Part shown: positions 44,465 through 53,908 of the stretch, one piece after another | Numbering within the stretch: the first letter of the stretch is position 1 | Layout: the number at the start of each line of letters is the position of its first letter | DNA from: Paenibacillus tianjinensis | GTDB lineage: Bacteria > Bacillota > Bacilli > Paenibacillales > Paenibacillaceae | Direction of reading: 5' to 3' | Assembly (NCBI RefSeq): GCF_017086365.1 | Contig: NZ_CP070969.1 | Span: 248,001 to 312,000 of the forward strand | Length of the DNA: 64,000 bases | Notes under the pieces: generated by a model | Told to the model about the DNA's origin: nothing | Seen by the model: only the letters and a program-made list of their open reading frames with translations | Databases searched by the model: none | Made by a program: the position numbers and the translations under genes

Positions 44465-46213
44465 ATGTATAAGCAACTGGTAGCCAGCAATGATCTGGCG
44501 GTAGAGAGCGGATTATCCCGGCAGGTGCTTGATCCGGAGAGCCGTTATTACGGAGGCACCATTGATCCCGGCACGGGCGTGGCTTGGGTCAATCACACTA
44601 CCGGCACACCGACCGAGATGTGCTATTGGGGGGCCGCCCTGGTAAACCCCGATTCCAAGTACTACCGGAACGAAGAGCTGCTGGACCGGCTGCGGCTGGC
44701 AACGGAGTTCGTGCTGCGCGCCCAGCATGAGGACGGTTCCATTTCCCCAGGCTGGACGAACTATCATTCCCCGCCGGACACGGCCTTTGTCATCGTCGGC
44801 TATGCCCAGCTCTATCAGCTGCTGGCGCAGCAGCAATGGCAGCCGCTCCAGCCCGTGCTGGACAATATGAGGCTGTTTCTTGAGCGGACGCTGCCGGTCA
44901 TGCTTACGGGCGGCGTCCATACCCCGAACCACCGCTGGGTCATCTGTGCTGCGCTTGGATTTCTGCATGAACTATTCAGGCTGGAAGAGCTTGTGCAGCG
45001 GGCGGATCAGTGGCTGGCAGAGGGAATGGACATTACCCCGGACGGAGAATGGACGGAGCGGAGCAACGGCATTTACAGTGCAGTCAGCGACATCATGCTG
45101 ATTCATGCCGCCCGCCTGCTGGACCGGCCGCAGCTGCTGGAACCGGTCCGTCTGAATCTGCGGATGATGGTCTATCTGGTCCATCCTTCGGGCGAGGTCG
45201 TGACCGATTATTCCGGGCGGCAGGATCTGGGGAGTGTCCATGATCTCTCCCCGTACTATTTGCCCTACGCCATTCTGGCGCGTGCAGACAACAATGCGCA
45301 GTTCGCAGCCATGGCGGAATGGGCCGGGCGGGCGCTCAGCCACCCGGGCGTCTGCTCGGCCAATGTGCTGGTGAGGATGCTGCTTGAGCCGGAGCTTCAG
45401 CAGTCTTTCGGGGCAGTGGCAGAGCTTCCCTTGAAGTATGAGACGCTACTGAACGGGGATTTCCTGCGGCATAGCTATCTGCAGGACATGGAGGCCGCCG
45501 GTCATCAGGGGCGGATTTTCCACAGCCGGCTGCATACCGATTTCGGGGCACCCGTTGCCCGCTTTAGGGATGGAGATACCAGTGTAACGCTGATCACGGA
45601 GACACCGTCTTTCTTCGCGCTGCGCCATGGTGCTGTGCGGCTGCTGGCCGTGCAATTGGCGTCTTATTTCAATCCGGGGTTCGTCCCGATGCAGGAAATG
45701 ACGAAGCTGTCCGCCGGATATCGCCTCGCGGGCGAGCAAAAGAAAGGGTATTATGGTCCAGTCGAAGAAGCCCTTCTTCCGCCGACTGCCGCAGCAGCGG
45801 TCAGCCCCTGGTATCTGCTCCCGCACCAGAGCCGTCCGCTCACGCATGAGCAGGCGTTTCGCGTGGAGACGGAGGTGCAGCGCACAGACACGGGCTGGAC
45901 GATTCGGGTGCATGCCGAGGAGCCGGGAGAGGTTATGACCCAGCTGTCCTTTGTTTTTGGCCGGGAAGGCAGCTTCACTTCTGGCGAGCTGCAGGCGGTA
46001 GAAGAGGATTGCTACCTCTGGAGCGGAGGCGTTCTCCGCTATACCAGCGGCGAAGACTGGGTGGAACTGACGGGGGGAGAGCTTGGTCATCTGGCGAGTG
46101 CGGTACGTGAAGCGAAGCTGCAGAACAACTGCAAGGCAGTGCTGGTCAACGTGATGACCCCGTTCGATAAGACATTCACCCTGACGCTCTCTCCTTCTAT
46201 GAGAAGTGTCTAA
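44465..46213 (+). CDS. Putative alpha/alpha-toroid glycan-active enzyme, unknown family
   Basis: The 582-residue protein starts MYKQLVASNDLAVESG at 44465, with GGAGGG eight bases upstream; an ATG at 44450 overlaps that site. The first 330 residues are rich in paired helices with aromatic and acidic residues (GWTNYHSPPDTAFVIVGYAQ, HTPNHRWVICAALGFLHEL, ERSNGIYSAVSDIMLIHAAR), as in toroid hydrolases and lyases of the heparinase II type. The remainder is beta-rich (FGAPVARFRDGDTSVTLI). There is no signal peptide. I do not recognise a named family. Its place as the last gene of the operon suggests it breaks the imported oligosaccharide. Confidence 0.75.
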   Translation: MYKQLVASNDLAVESGLSRQVLDPESRYYGGTIDPGTGVAWVNHTTGTPTEMCYWGAALVNPDSKYYRNEELLDRLRLATEFVLRAQHEDGSISPGWTNYHSPPDTAFVIVGYAQLYQLLAQQQWQPLQPVLDNMRLFLERTLPVMLTGGVHTPNHRWVICAALGFLHELFRLEELVQRADQWLAEGMDITPDGEWTERSNGIYSAVSDIMLIHAARLLDRPQLLEPVRLNLRMMVYLVHPSGEVVTDYSGRQDLGSVHDLSPYYLPYAILARADNNAQFAAMAEWAGRALSHPGVCSANVLVRMLLEPELQQSFGAVAELPLKYETLLNGDFLRHSYLQDMEAAGHQGRIFHSRLHTDFGAPVARFRDGDTSVTLITETPSFFALRHGAVRLLAVQLASYFNPGFVPMQEMTKLSAGYRLAGEQKKGYYGPVEEALLPPTAAAAVSPWYLLPHQSRPLTHEQAFRVETEVQRTDTGWTIRVHAEEPGEVMTQLSFVFGREGSFTSGELQAVEEDCYLWSGGVLRYTSGEDWVELTGGELGHLASAVREAKLQNNCKAVLVNVMTPFDKTFTLTLSPSMRSV

Positions 46214-46237
46214 TCTCTGAGAGGATCGGCGGATTCC

Positions 46238-46285
46238 TTGACTTCTTAAGCTCATATGTTAGAATTACGAGGCCTAAAATTCTAA
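46238..46285 (+). promoter_or_regulatory. MATE promoter with overlapping inverted repeat
   Basis: TTGACT and TAGAAT lie 16 bases apart. The -10 is part of an inverted repeat, TTAGAATT (46259) with AATTCTAA (46278), 11 bases between arms, a likely site for a dimeric repressor of MarR or TetR type. Confidence 0.6.
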
Positions 46286-46302
46286 TATAAAGAAGTGAAG
46301 TT

Positions 46303-47694
46303 ATGCTAGAGCTCAAGGTAAAGGGGAAACGGGGCAGCCTGATCCTCGACAAGTATTTTTCCGGAGAATCCATAGATTACCGCCAGATGATAGCGTTATT
46401 TATACCGCTTCTGGTTGATCAAGCCTTTATTGTCGGTCTGAATCTAGTGAATACGGCGATGATCAGCTCGTCCGGTGTGGCGGCGATCAGCGCCGTTAAT
46501 ATGATCGATTCACTTAATATTTTTCTGATTAGTGTGTTCATTGCAGTTTCCACTGGTGGGACCGTCGTTGTCGCCCAGTACAAAGGGAGCGGGAATGACC
46601 TAATGGTCTCCAAAGCTACAGCCGGTGCAGTCTCATCAGTCTCTTTGATGGCGCTATGCATCGGCTTGTTCGGGATTGTGTTCCATGGTCCGCTGCTGAA
46701 CCTGCTGTTTGGCGCGGCTTCGCCTGAGGTAATGTCCAATGCCCGGACATATCTGATCGGCAGCAGCCTGTCCTATCTGGGTATCGCTGTTGTAGAAGCG
46801 GTCTGCGGCGCATTGCGCGGAATCGGCAGGACCCGGGCTTCACTCGTGCTGTCCCTGATCATGAACCTGATCTATGTTCTGCTGAATTTTGTATTCATCA
46901 ACGGTCTGCATATGGGTGTGTTCGGTATGACCATTGCCATCAACATATCCAGATATCTGGCTGCTGTCTGTGCGCTTATCTATCTGTTCCGGATGGACAA
47001 TACGCTGCATGTGAAGATCCGCGACCTGCTGGTCTTGAACTGGTCAATGCTCAAACGAATTATGAATATCGGCCTGCCGTTTGCTGCAGAACAGATGTTT
47101 TTTAACGGCGGAAAGATTCTGACCCAAGTGTTCATCGTCAGCCTGGGCACCTATGCGATTGCCACGAATGCCATCACGTCCACCCTGGCCGGAGTCATGC
47201 AGATTCCTGCGAATGCCTTGTCCCTGACGCTCATTACAGTGGTAGGCCAATGCATGGGCAGCAGAAATGTGAAGGATGCCCGGAAATTCGTCAAATCGTT
47301 TCTTTGGCTGTCATCCGCTTCCTTTGTGCTGATGGCGCTGCTGATTTTCCCGTTTTACCATCCGCTGGTGTCCTTGTTCCATCCTCCGGCTGAAATTATC
47401 GATGACATTTTCCTGGTCTTCCTGATCAATTCCATTGCCCAGATTCCGCTGTGGTCCATCAGCTTCATTACACCATCAGCACTCCGGGCCGCGGGTGATT
47501 CCAAATATACATCGATGGTCTCGATGCTGTCGATGTGGCTGTTCCGCGTCGTGCTGGGATACCTGCTCGGCATCCAGTTCGGGATGGGCATTGTCGGCGT
47601 ATGGCTGGCGATGAACTGCGAGTGGGGCGTGCGGGGCTTCATCTTCCTGCGGCGGTTCCTTGGAGAGAAATGGGTTCAGCATAAGGTAATCTAA
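46303..47694 (+). CDS. MATE-family multidrug efflux transporter
   Basis: The 463-residue protein has about twelve membrane helices in two related halves. MIALFIPLLVDQAFIVGLNL opens the first bundle, and GLPFAAEQMFFNGGKILTQV opens the second, as in MATE exporters, which expel cationic drugs or metabolites in exchange for sodium or protons. The ribosome site (GAAGTGAAG) is modest. It is a single gene with its own regulated promoter and a very strong terminator. The substrate is unknown. Confidence 0.9.
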   Translation: MLELKVKGKRGSLILDKYFSGESIDYRQMIALFIPLLVDQAFIVGLNLVNTAMISSSGVAAISAVNMIDSLNIFLISVFIAVSTGGTVVVAQYKGSGNDLMVSKATAGAVSSVSLMALCIGLFGIVFHGPLLNLLFGAASPEVMSNARTYLIGSSLSYLGIAVVEAVCGALRGIGRTRASLVLSLIMNLIYVLLNFVFINGLHMGVFGMTIAINISRYLAAVCALIYLFRMDNTLHVKIRDLLVLNWSMLKRIMNIGLPFAAEQMFFNGGKILTQVFIVSLGTYAIATNAITSTLAGVMQIPANALSLTLITVVGQCMGSRNVKDARKFVKSFLWLSSASFVLMALLIFPFYHPLVSLFHPPAEIIDDIFLVFLINSIAQIPLWSISFITPSALRAAGDSKYTSMVSMLSMWLFRVVLGYLLGIQFGMGIVGVWLAMNCEWGVRGFIFLRRFLGEKWVQHKVI

Positions 47695-47771
47695 TCCAGG
47701 GTCGGAGCTGGATGTTATATATATGAATTCTGTACAGCCTCATTTGGGGTAAAACAGATCTGGTACGGGGG

Positions 47772-47798
47772 CCGCTTTCAAGAGAAAGCGGTTTTTTT
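47772..47798 (+). terminator. Terminator after the MATE gene
   Basis: CCGCTTTC and GAAAGCGG pair around AAGA and are followed by seven T. Confidence 0.93.
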
Positions 47799-47901
47799 GG
47801 TGCGATTTAGTCTGCGCGGATCACGTTTTATCCGAATAAATGACAATAAACCTACTAATATTTCCTTTTTTACTATGAGTTGAATCACGCAATTACCCCA
47901 A

Positions 47902-47930
47902 TTTACAGCAAAAATACTACAGATTATAGT
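47902..47930 (+). promoter_or_regulatory. Promoter of the surface protease
   Basis: TTTACA and TATAGT are separated by 17 bases, 84 bases before the ATG at 48015. Confidence 0.6.
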
Positions 47931-48014
47931 AAGTAAAAAAATTGGGCCCAAGCACCTTTGCAGTACGTCTGTTGATCTACCAATCTATTAACTTTGAGGT
48001 CATGGAGGAATCTA

Positions 48015-51000
48015 ATGAAGCGCAGAACAATGAATCGCTTATTTTCCGGCACAATCGCAGGGGGAATGCTGGTTTCTACTTTGCTGGCCCCTGCCGCTTT
48101 TGCGGCGCCTTCCGCCGGCAGCAAGATCACGTCGGAACAGGCGGCAGCTATTCTTAAGGGATTGACCCCGGCACAAAGACAGGCACTGGAACAGATCAGT
48201 GTAAGTTCCGGACCGGTTATTTCGCCCGAAATTAACACGGAGAGCACAGATCTTGTCAACGTTATCGTCCAGTTTATCCCTGAACCGGCGGCAGTAGCCG
48301 GACTGGCAGACTCCGGAAAAATGCGGAAGTTTTCTATGGCCTCCGCGGAAGACCAGGTAGAGCAGTCCCATAAGGAATTCAAGGCTTTTATCGGTAAACT
48401 GAAGATCAACAAACTGGAGAGCGGCCGCAGCGCATTCGCGTATAATCCGTCGGAAATTTCAATTTATCAGGAGTACCGCGAAGCTTTTAACGGTGTGGCT
48501 GTAACCTTGCCGGGCACTGCTGTGCAGGATTTGGCGAGTTCCGGTCTGGTCAAAAAGATCTGGAATGATACTACAGTTCAATTGCCGGGGGATACGGTTG
48601 TTCCTACTGATCTTACAGGGGAAGACAACGCCGCTGATTTAACTGCAGGAGAAGAGGCTGCCGACACCAGCAAGCTGATGATGGAGAGCTTTCCGGTCAT
48701 TGGAGTGGACAAGCTGCATGACGAGAACATTACCGGTAAAGGCATTAAGGTAGGTATTCTGGATACCGGGATTGATTATAATCACCCCGACTTAACCAGC
48801 GTTTATCACGGATACCGTAAGACCGAAGGTGAAGATCTGGCAGCTGTCGATCCGGCTACCGTTAAGGGCTGGGACTTTATCGGCAATGATGCCGATCCGA
48901 TGGAGACCACCTACAATGATTGGGTAGCAGCCGGTGAGCCGGAATCTGAATCGGAGTATTTCACGGCCCACGGTACGCATGTAGCCGGGACCATTGCCGG
49001 GCAGCAGGCCAATGATGTCGATTATGCCGCCCTGGGCGTTGCGCCTGATGTCGAGCTTTATTCCTACCGTGTCCTTGGACCTTATGGATCAGGCGCGAAC
49101 AGCGGCATCATCGCCGGGATTGACAAGGCCGTTCAGGACGGCATGGATGTTATCAACCTGTCACTTGGTTCGAAGTTAAATGATCCGCTCGATCCGACGT
49201 CCATAGCCATTAACAACGCTATGCTGGCCGGAGTTGTCAGCGTAATTGCTGCAGGCAACGACGGCCCGGCAGCAGGCACGCTCGGAACACCAGGGGCAAG
49301 TGCACTGGGTATAACGATCGGTGCCTCCAGCGTGCCGATCGCCATTCCTACGGTTACGGCTTCCGTATATGATGCGGCCGTTCCGGCAGCCGCAGGTGAA
49401 GAGTCTGCTGCTGTTACGGATACGGTCTACCAGTCGCTGAACATGAAGCTGTTCGGTGAAGAGTTCAACTATGAACCTGCCGGCATCGTCGGCACAGAGC
49501 AGGAGCTCGTATATGCAGGTCTTGGTAAGGCTGGTGATTTTGCAGGCATTGATGTGGCTGGCAAAGTTGCCCTTATCGCACGCGGAGAGATCGGCCTGAA
49601 CATCAAAATCAAGAATGCCGCCAAAGCCGGTGCAATCGCGGCCATTATCTATAATAATACAACCGGTTATATCGATAATTATCTGGGTGAGGCTTCCGGA
49701 TATATTCCTACCTTCCAGATTGAGCAGGCGGCAGGCGAGAGCCTGAAGAAGATGGTCAAGCCTTATATCAGCTTTACGGATGTAAGCGACGCGGTGTCGC
49801 AGGGCGATCTGCTGGCTGATTTCAGCTCGCGGGGGCCCGTGTCGGGAACAGATGACATCAAGCCTGACCTTGTAGCTCCGGGTGTGGCGGTATTCTCCAC
49901 CTATCCGGTATATATGAATGATCCGGTCAACCAGAGCAACTATGATATCGCCTATACGCGGATGTCAGGTACTTCCATGGCGACTCCGCATGTCACCGGC
50001 ATCGCCGCCCTGATTCTGCAGAAGCATCCGGACTATACGCCTTTCGATGTAAAGGCTGCGCTTATGAATACCAGCGTTGACTTAAATAAGGACTATTCGA
50101 TCTATGAAGTTGGCGCAGGACGAGTAGATGCTTATCGTGCAGTTCATGCGGATACGACCGTTAAGGTGCTGGATACAACCACCAGCGTTTCCGCTGACAA
50201 TGAGTATGTTGAGATTGCCGATATTACCGGCTCCCTGAACTACGGAAGTGTGTATACCGAAGAAGGGAAGACCACTTCAGCCAGCAAGACGCTGGAGCTG
50301 GATAACGGGGGGGAGAACGCCAAGACCTATCACCTGGAGCTGGAGCTGCCTTCGAGCGCCCCGATTACACTAAGCAGAGACGAGGTATCCGTACCTGCAG
50401 AATCCAGCACAACCTTCAGTGCCCAGCTGCTGGTAAATGATTCGGTGCCGAACGGAACCTATGAAGGATATATTCATGTAATCAACGAAGCAGATGCTGC
50501 GGACGTTTACCAATTGCCGCTGCTCATCCGGGTATCAGACAAAGGCCTCGATTACCTGGAAATGGATCCGCCCGCAATTTCCAATAACTATGTGATGCAT
50601 TCCTATTCCAACTGGGTTACAACTGCCTTTTTCTCTATGAAGAGCCCGATGGAGACTATGGATGTCTATCTTAAGGATTACAAGACCGGAGAGGTATTAG
50701 GATTCCTGGGCACTGTGAATACTGCAGATCTAGCTGTAGGTAAAGACCTCATGCTGCTCAATATGTTCAAAGGTTATGTCTATCCATTTACAGAAGACGG
50801 CGGCATCTCGAAAGTCTCCCGCTTTGTTCCAGAGGGCGAATATGCGCTCGAGGCGTTCTCCATAGATGCGGGAGGTGAAACCTATCAGGTGGAATCCCCG
50901 ATGACGCTGGTAGATAATACATCGCCGGAACTTTCACTCAAGTCTACGAATGCTGCCGGAGATACGGCTTCGCTGACTCCGCAGGTCTTTGAAGTGGATG

Positions 51001-53726
51001 ATTCGATGTTCACGACAGAAACGTATGACGGTAAAGATATTTCCGCTATCTGGGTACACGGGAACATTACGGACAGCAGTGTGAAGCCGCTGCAAGAGGC
51101 GGGATATTCCTATGATCAAAGCGACAATAAGGTAGCCTTTTATGAATACGGCAGCCCGTTCATGTCCGGTTACTTTAAGGCGGATAAGAACGGGGACTTC
51201 CGTTACGGGATTACGAAGGAAGACTTCGCATTGGAACCGTATGAACTGCGGCTCTTCGGCTGGGACCCTGCAACGGTAGGGACGACCTGGCTGGGCAATA
51301 AATATGTGTATCTGACCCCTGATACCACTTATGCGCTGACCGAGCTGGATAAGAAATCGGTGCAGGTGGGCGATACCTTCACTGCTACAATGAACATGAA
51401 TAATCTGAAGGCGTTCACCGGAGCAGAGTTTACCCTGCAGGAAATCACAGGTGCCTTCGAACTGGAGTCCATCGGGGCAACGGACGAGGTCAAAGCGCTT
51501 GCGGCGAAGCAAGGGGCTGCGGTTGACGTTCAGCAGGATGTATTTAATGAATTCTACAGCAGTGTAAAAGTGAACCTGCAAGGTGAAAACCTCGCGGGGA
51601 TCGACGGTGATGTGCCGCTGCTGACCCTTAAATATAAGGTAGCCGACGATGCGTATTATAATAAGGTGGCTACCATTCTCGCGACCGACCTTTACGTGAC
51701 TCAAGCCGGAGCGGAGGAAGCTGTATATACACCATCTTACACAACCGATTATATGGCTTTTGTATCCCACACTTCGCGCCTTTATGGATACGTAAGTCCG
51801 GAAGCCTTTATGGTAAATGGCGAATTCCTGCAATTCGGTAAGGATTACAGCAAGATGAACTTCAACGTGTATGCAGAGACCGAATCAGGTAAAAAATACA
51901 CGGCAACAATTGACAAGAATGCCCAATACAACATCAAATCCATTCCTGCAACGGATGAGGTAATTAAAGTAACCTTCAAATCACCGGGACATACTTCCCT
52001 CAGCTATTCGATGACTGATTATAAGCTTGAGAATGGCAAGGTGATCGGTGCACAGCAGCTGTTGTCCCTGAATGGCGCGCTGGCCGGGGATGTCAACGGC
52101 GATGAAGTTATTGACATTCTTGATTTGCAGCAGGCTGGATTGGCTTACAAGACCAGTGATCCCAAGTCTGATATCAACCAGGACGGAACCGTGGATGATA
52201 CAGATATCCAGTTCATCGTGAACAACTTCCTGAAGCTTGGCCAGAGTGCCGCAGTCGATGCGGTGGCTAAGGACAGCACCGGAGGTGTTGGCTTGGATGA
52301 GATGCTGGAGCAGATCAAGAACGGTACGCTTGGTAACGGCGGCGGCACTGACAATGGCGGCGGCACTGACAACGGCGGCGGCACTGACAATGGCGGCGGC
52401 ACTGACAATGGCGGCGGCACTGACAATGGCGGCGGCACTGACAATGGCGGCGGTACTGACAACGGCGGCGGCACTGACAACGGCGGCGGCACCGACAACG
52501 GCGGCGGCACCGACAATGGCGGCGGCACCGACAACGGCGGCGGCACCGACAATGGCGGCGGCACTGATAGTGGCGGCACTGGAACGGGCAGTAGTAACAC
52601 GGGCAGCGTTAACACTGCGGCCGCGGTTACTGAGCAAACCGTTTCGGCCTCCGATTTGGCTGCTGCAGCTAACGGTGTAGTCACAATTGAAGGTAAACCG
52701 GGTGTTCCGGTGAAACTTCCGGCCAATGCCGGAGAATTGCTCAAGAGCAATGGTTTGGCTGTGCGGACGGATGCTGCAACAGTAACCCTCCCGGCTGAAG
52801 TACTGCAGGCATTAGCAGCACAAGCTAATGATAATAATCAGGGCAATATCTACTTGACTGTTACAGCCAAGGCGGCAACACCTGAATCTTCCGAAGCGGG
52901 TGTAACGCTGTCATCGGGTGGAGTTTATGATTTCAATCTGTCCTACAAAAAGGCAGACGGGGAAGAGCTCCGGCTTACAGCCTTCCCTAAAGACGTGCAG
53001 CTGACGCTGTCTTACAGCAACAGTCTGAATGCCGATCTGGCAGGCATCTACTATCTGAACGATAAGGCCTCCGCTTGGGAATATGTGGGCGGCAAGGTCA
53101 ATACAGCACAGCATACCATCACCGCAAATGTAAGTCACTTCAGTACTTACGGTGTACTGGCTTACGATAAGAGCTTCACCGATCTTTCCGCTTCGCACTG
53201 GGCTGTGGGAGCCGTTAAGGCATTGTCCGCGAAGCACATCGTAACCGGACAGTCGGAAACGCTGTTCGCTCCGAATGCGAAGACAACACGCGCAGAATTC
53301 GTAGCAATGATCGTACGGGCGCTGGGACTGAATACGGAAGCTGCTGATAAGGCATACTTCAGCGATGTTCCGGCTGAGGCCTGGTATTCAGATGAAGTTG
53401 CTTCGGCGCATGCAGCCGGTCTGGTTAACGGAATGACACAGACGGCATTTGCGCCTAATCAGAGCATTACCCGTGAAGAAATGGCTGTTATTGCGATGAA
53501 TGCTTACGCATATGCAGCAGCGAAGCAGGCTGGTGCTTCTGCCCATACTAAGGAGTACAAGGACCAATCATCCATTTCATCCTGGGCACAAGAAAGTATC
53601 GGCCAGGCTGCAGGCTTAGGAATTATGTCCGGGCTTGACAGCGGCCTGTTCGCTCCAAAAACAGCGGCAAGCCGCGCGGAAACGGCACAAACTATTTATA
53701 ACCTGTTGACTGCAGCAGGCGAGTAA
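48015..53726 (+). CDS. SLH-anchored subtilase with cohesin- and dockerin-like domains
   Basis: The 1,903-residue protein starts MKRRTMNRLF at 48015, with AGGAG seven bases upstream. Order: a signal peptide (1-31, cut after APAAFA), an I9-type propeptide, and an S8 catalytic domain with Asp in ILDTGIDYNHPDL (about 250), His in AHGTHVAGTIAG (about 319) and Ser in SGTSMATPHVTG (about 653). A PA domain is inserted, as in Vpr proteases. Fn3-like regions follow, then a cohesin-like domain (about 1107-1225), a dockerin-like pair of calcium loops (GDVNGDEVID and DINQDGTVDD, about 1358-1405), thirteen GGGTDN-type repeats (1442-1519), a beta domain and three SLH repeats (about 1720-1903) that hold it to the cell wall. 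It would digest proteins at the surface. It is a single-gene unit. Confidence 0.93.
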   Translation: MKRRTMNRLFSGTIAGGMLVSTLLAPAAFAAPSAGSKITSEQAAAILKGLTPAQRQALEQISVSSGPVISPEINTESTDLVNVIVQFIPEPAAVAGLADSGKMRKFSMASAEDQVEQSHKEFKAFIGKLKINKLESGRSAFAYNPSEISIYQEYREAFNGVAVTLPGTAVQDLASSGLVKKIWNDTTVQLPGDTVVPTDLTGEDNAADLTAGEEAADTSKLMMESFPVIGVDKLHDENITGKGIKVGILDTGIDYNHPDLTSVYHGYRKTEGEDLAAVDPATVKGWDFIGNDADPMETTYNDWVAAGEPESESEYFTAHGTHVAGTIAGQQANDVDYAALGVAPDVELYSYRVLGPYGSGANSGIIAGIDKAVQDGMDVINLSLGSKLNDPLDPTSIAINNAMLAGVVSVIAAGNDGPAAGTLGTPGASALGITIGASSVPIAIPTVTASVYDAAVPAAAGEESAAVTDTVYQSLNMKLFGEEFNYEPAGIVGTEQELVYAGLGKAGDFAGIDVAGKVALIARGEIGLNIKIKNAAKAGAIAAIIYNNTTGYIDNYLGEASGYIPTFQIEQAAGESLKKMVKPYISFTDVSDAVSQGDLLADFSSRGPVSGTDDIKPDLVAPGVAVFSTYPVYMNDPVNQSNYDIAYTRMSGTSMATPHVTGIAALILQKHPDYTPFDVKAALMNTSVDLNKDYSIYEVGAGRVDAYRAVHADTTVKVLDTTTSVSADNEYVEIADITGSLNYGSVYTEEGKTTSASKTLELDNGGENAKTYHLELELPSSAPITLSRDEVSVPAESSTTFSAQLLVNDSVPNGTYEGYIHVINEADAADVYQLPLLIRVSDKGLDYLEMDPPAISNNYVMHSYSNWVTTAFFSMKSPMETMDVYLKDYKTGEVLGFLGTVNTADLAVGKDLMLLNMFKGYVYPFTEDGGISKVSRFVPEGEYALEAFSIDAGGETYQVESPMTLVDNTSPELSLKSTNAAGDTASLTPQVFEVDDSMFTTETYDGKDISAIWVHGNITDSSVKPLQEAGYSYDQSDNKVAFYEYGSPFMSGYFKADKNGDFRYGITKEDFALEPYELRLFGWDPATVGTTWLGNKYVYLTPDTTYALTELDKKSVQVGDTFTATMNMNNLKAFTGAEFTLQEITGAFELESIGATDEVKALAAKQGAAVDVQQDVFNEFYSSVKVNLQGENLAGIDGDVPLLTLKYKVADDAYYNKVATILATDLYVTQAGAEEAVYTPSYTTDYMAFVSHTSRLYGYVSPEAFMVNGEFLQFGKDYSKMNFNVYAETESGKKYTATIDKNAQYNIKSIPATDEVIKVTFKSPGHTSLSYSMTDYKLENGKVIGAQQLLSLNGALAGDVNGDEVIDILDLQQAGLAYKTSDPKSDINQDGTVDDTDIQFIVNNFLKLGQSAAVDAVAKDSTGGVGLDEMLEQIKNGTLGNGGGTDNGGGTDNGGGTDNGGGTDNGGGTDNGGGTDNGGGTDNGGGTDNGGGTDNGGGTDNGGGTDNGGGTDNGGGTDSGGTGTGSSNTGSVNTAAAVTEQTVSASDLAAAANGVVTIEGKPGVPVKLPANAGELLKSNGLAVRTDAATVTLPAEVLQALAAQANDNNQGNIYLTVTAKAATPESSEAGVTLSSGGVYDFNLSYKKADGEELRLTAFPKDVQLTLSYSNSLNADLAGIYYLNDKASAWEYVGGKVNTAQHTITANVSHFSTYGVLAYDKSFTDLSASHWAVGAVKALSAKHIVTGQSETLFAPNAKTTRAEFVAMIVRALGLNTEAADKAYFSDVPAEAWYSDEVASAHAAGLVNGMTQTAFAPNQSITREEMAVIAMNAYAYAAAKQAGASAHTKEYKDQSSISSWAQESIGQAAGLGIMSGLDSGLFAPKTAASRAETAQTIYNLLTAAGE
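52338..52571 (+). repeat. Coding minisatellite, 13 units of 18 bases
   Basis: Twelve units encoding GGGTDN and a thirteenth encoding GGGTDS follow without interruption. Units differ only at silent third positions (ACT/ACC, AAT/AAC, GGC/GGT). The array makes a flexible spacer between protease and wall anchor, and its unit number is likely to vary between strains. Confidence 0.95.
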
Positions 53727-53777
53727 TATCAATGTTACACAGATGAAATAAGGATGCAGCTACAGTGATTTGGAATA

Positions 53778-53823
53778 GCCGGGAGGATTACCGTTGCAGA
53801 AGCGGTAACCTCCCGGCTTTTTT
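53778..53823 (+). terminator. Terminator after the protease gene
   Basis: GCCGGGAGG pairs with CCTCCCGGC, with inner TACCG/CGGTA pairing, followed by TTTTTT. Confidence 0.9.
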
Positions 53824-53908
53824 AGATGGAATGACTCGTGGATCCGTCTTTTCCTTGTATAATAAAGGGAGCTTACTGCTGTACTTTAACGGAAAAGAGG
53901 ACTGAAGA

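Noticed and set aside
52145..52750. Long minus-strand and alternate-frame open frames across the GGGTDN repeats
   Set aside because: They arise from the 18-base periodic sequence with no stops in any frame, give proteins such as VPPPLS repeats, and have no ribosome sites. The plus-strand protease frame explains the region.
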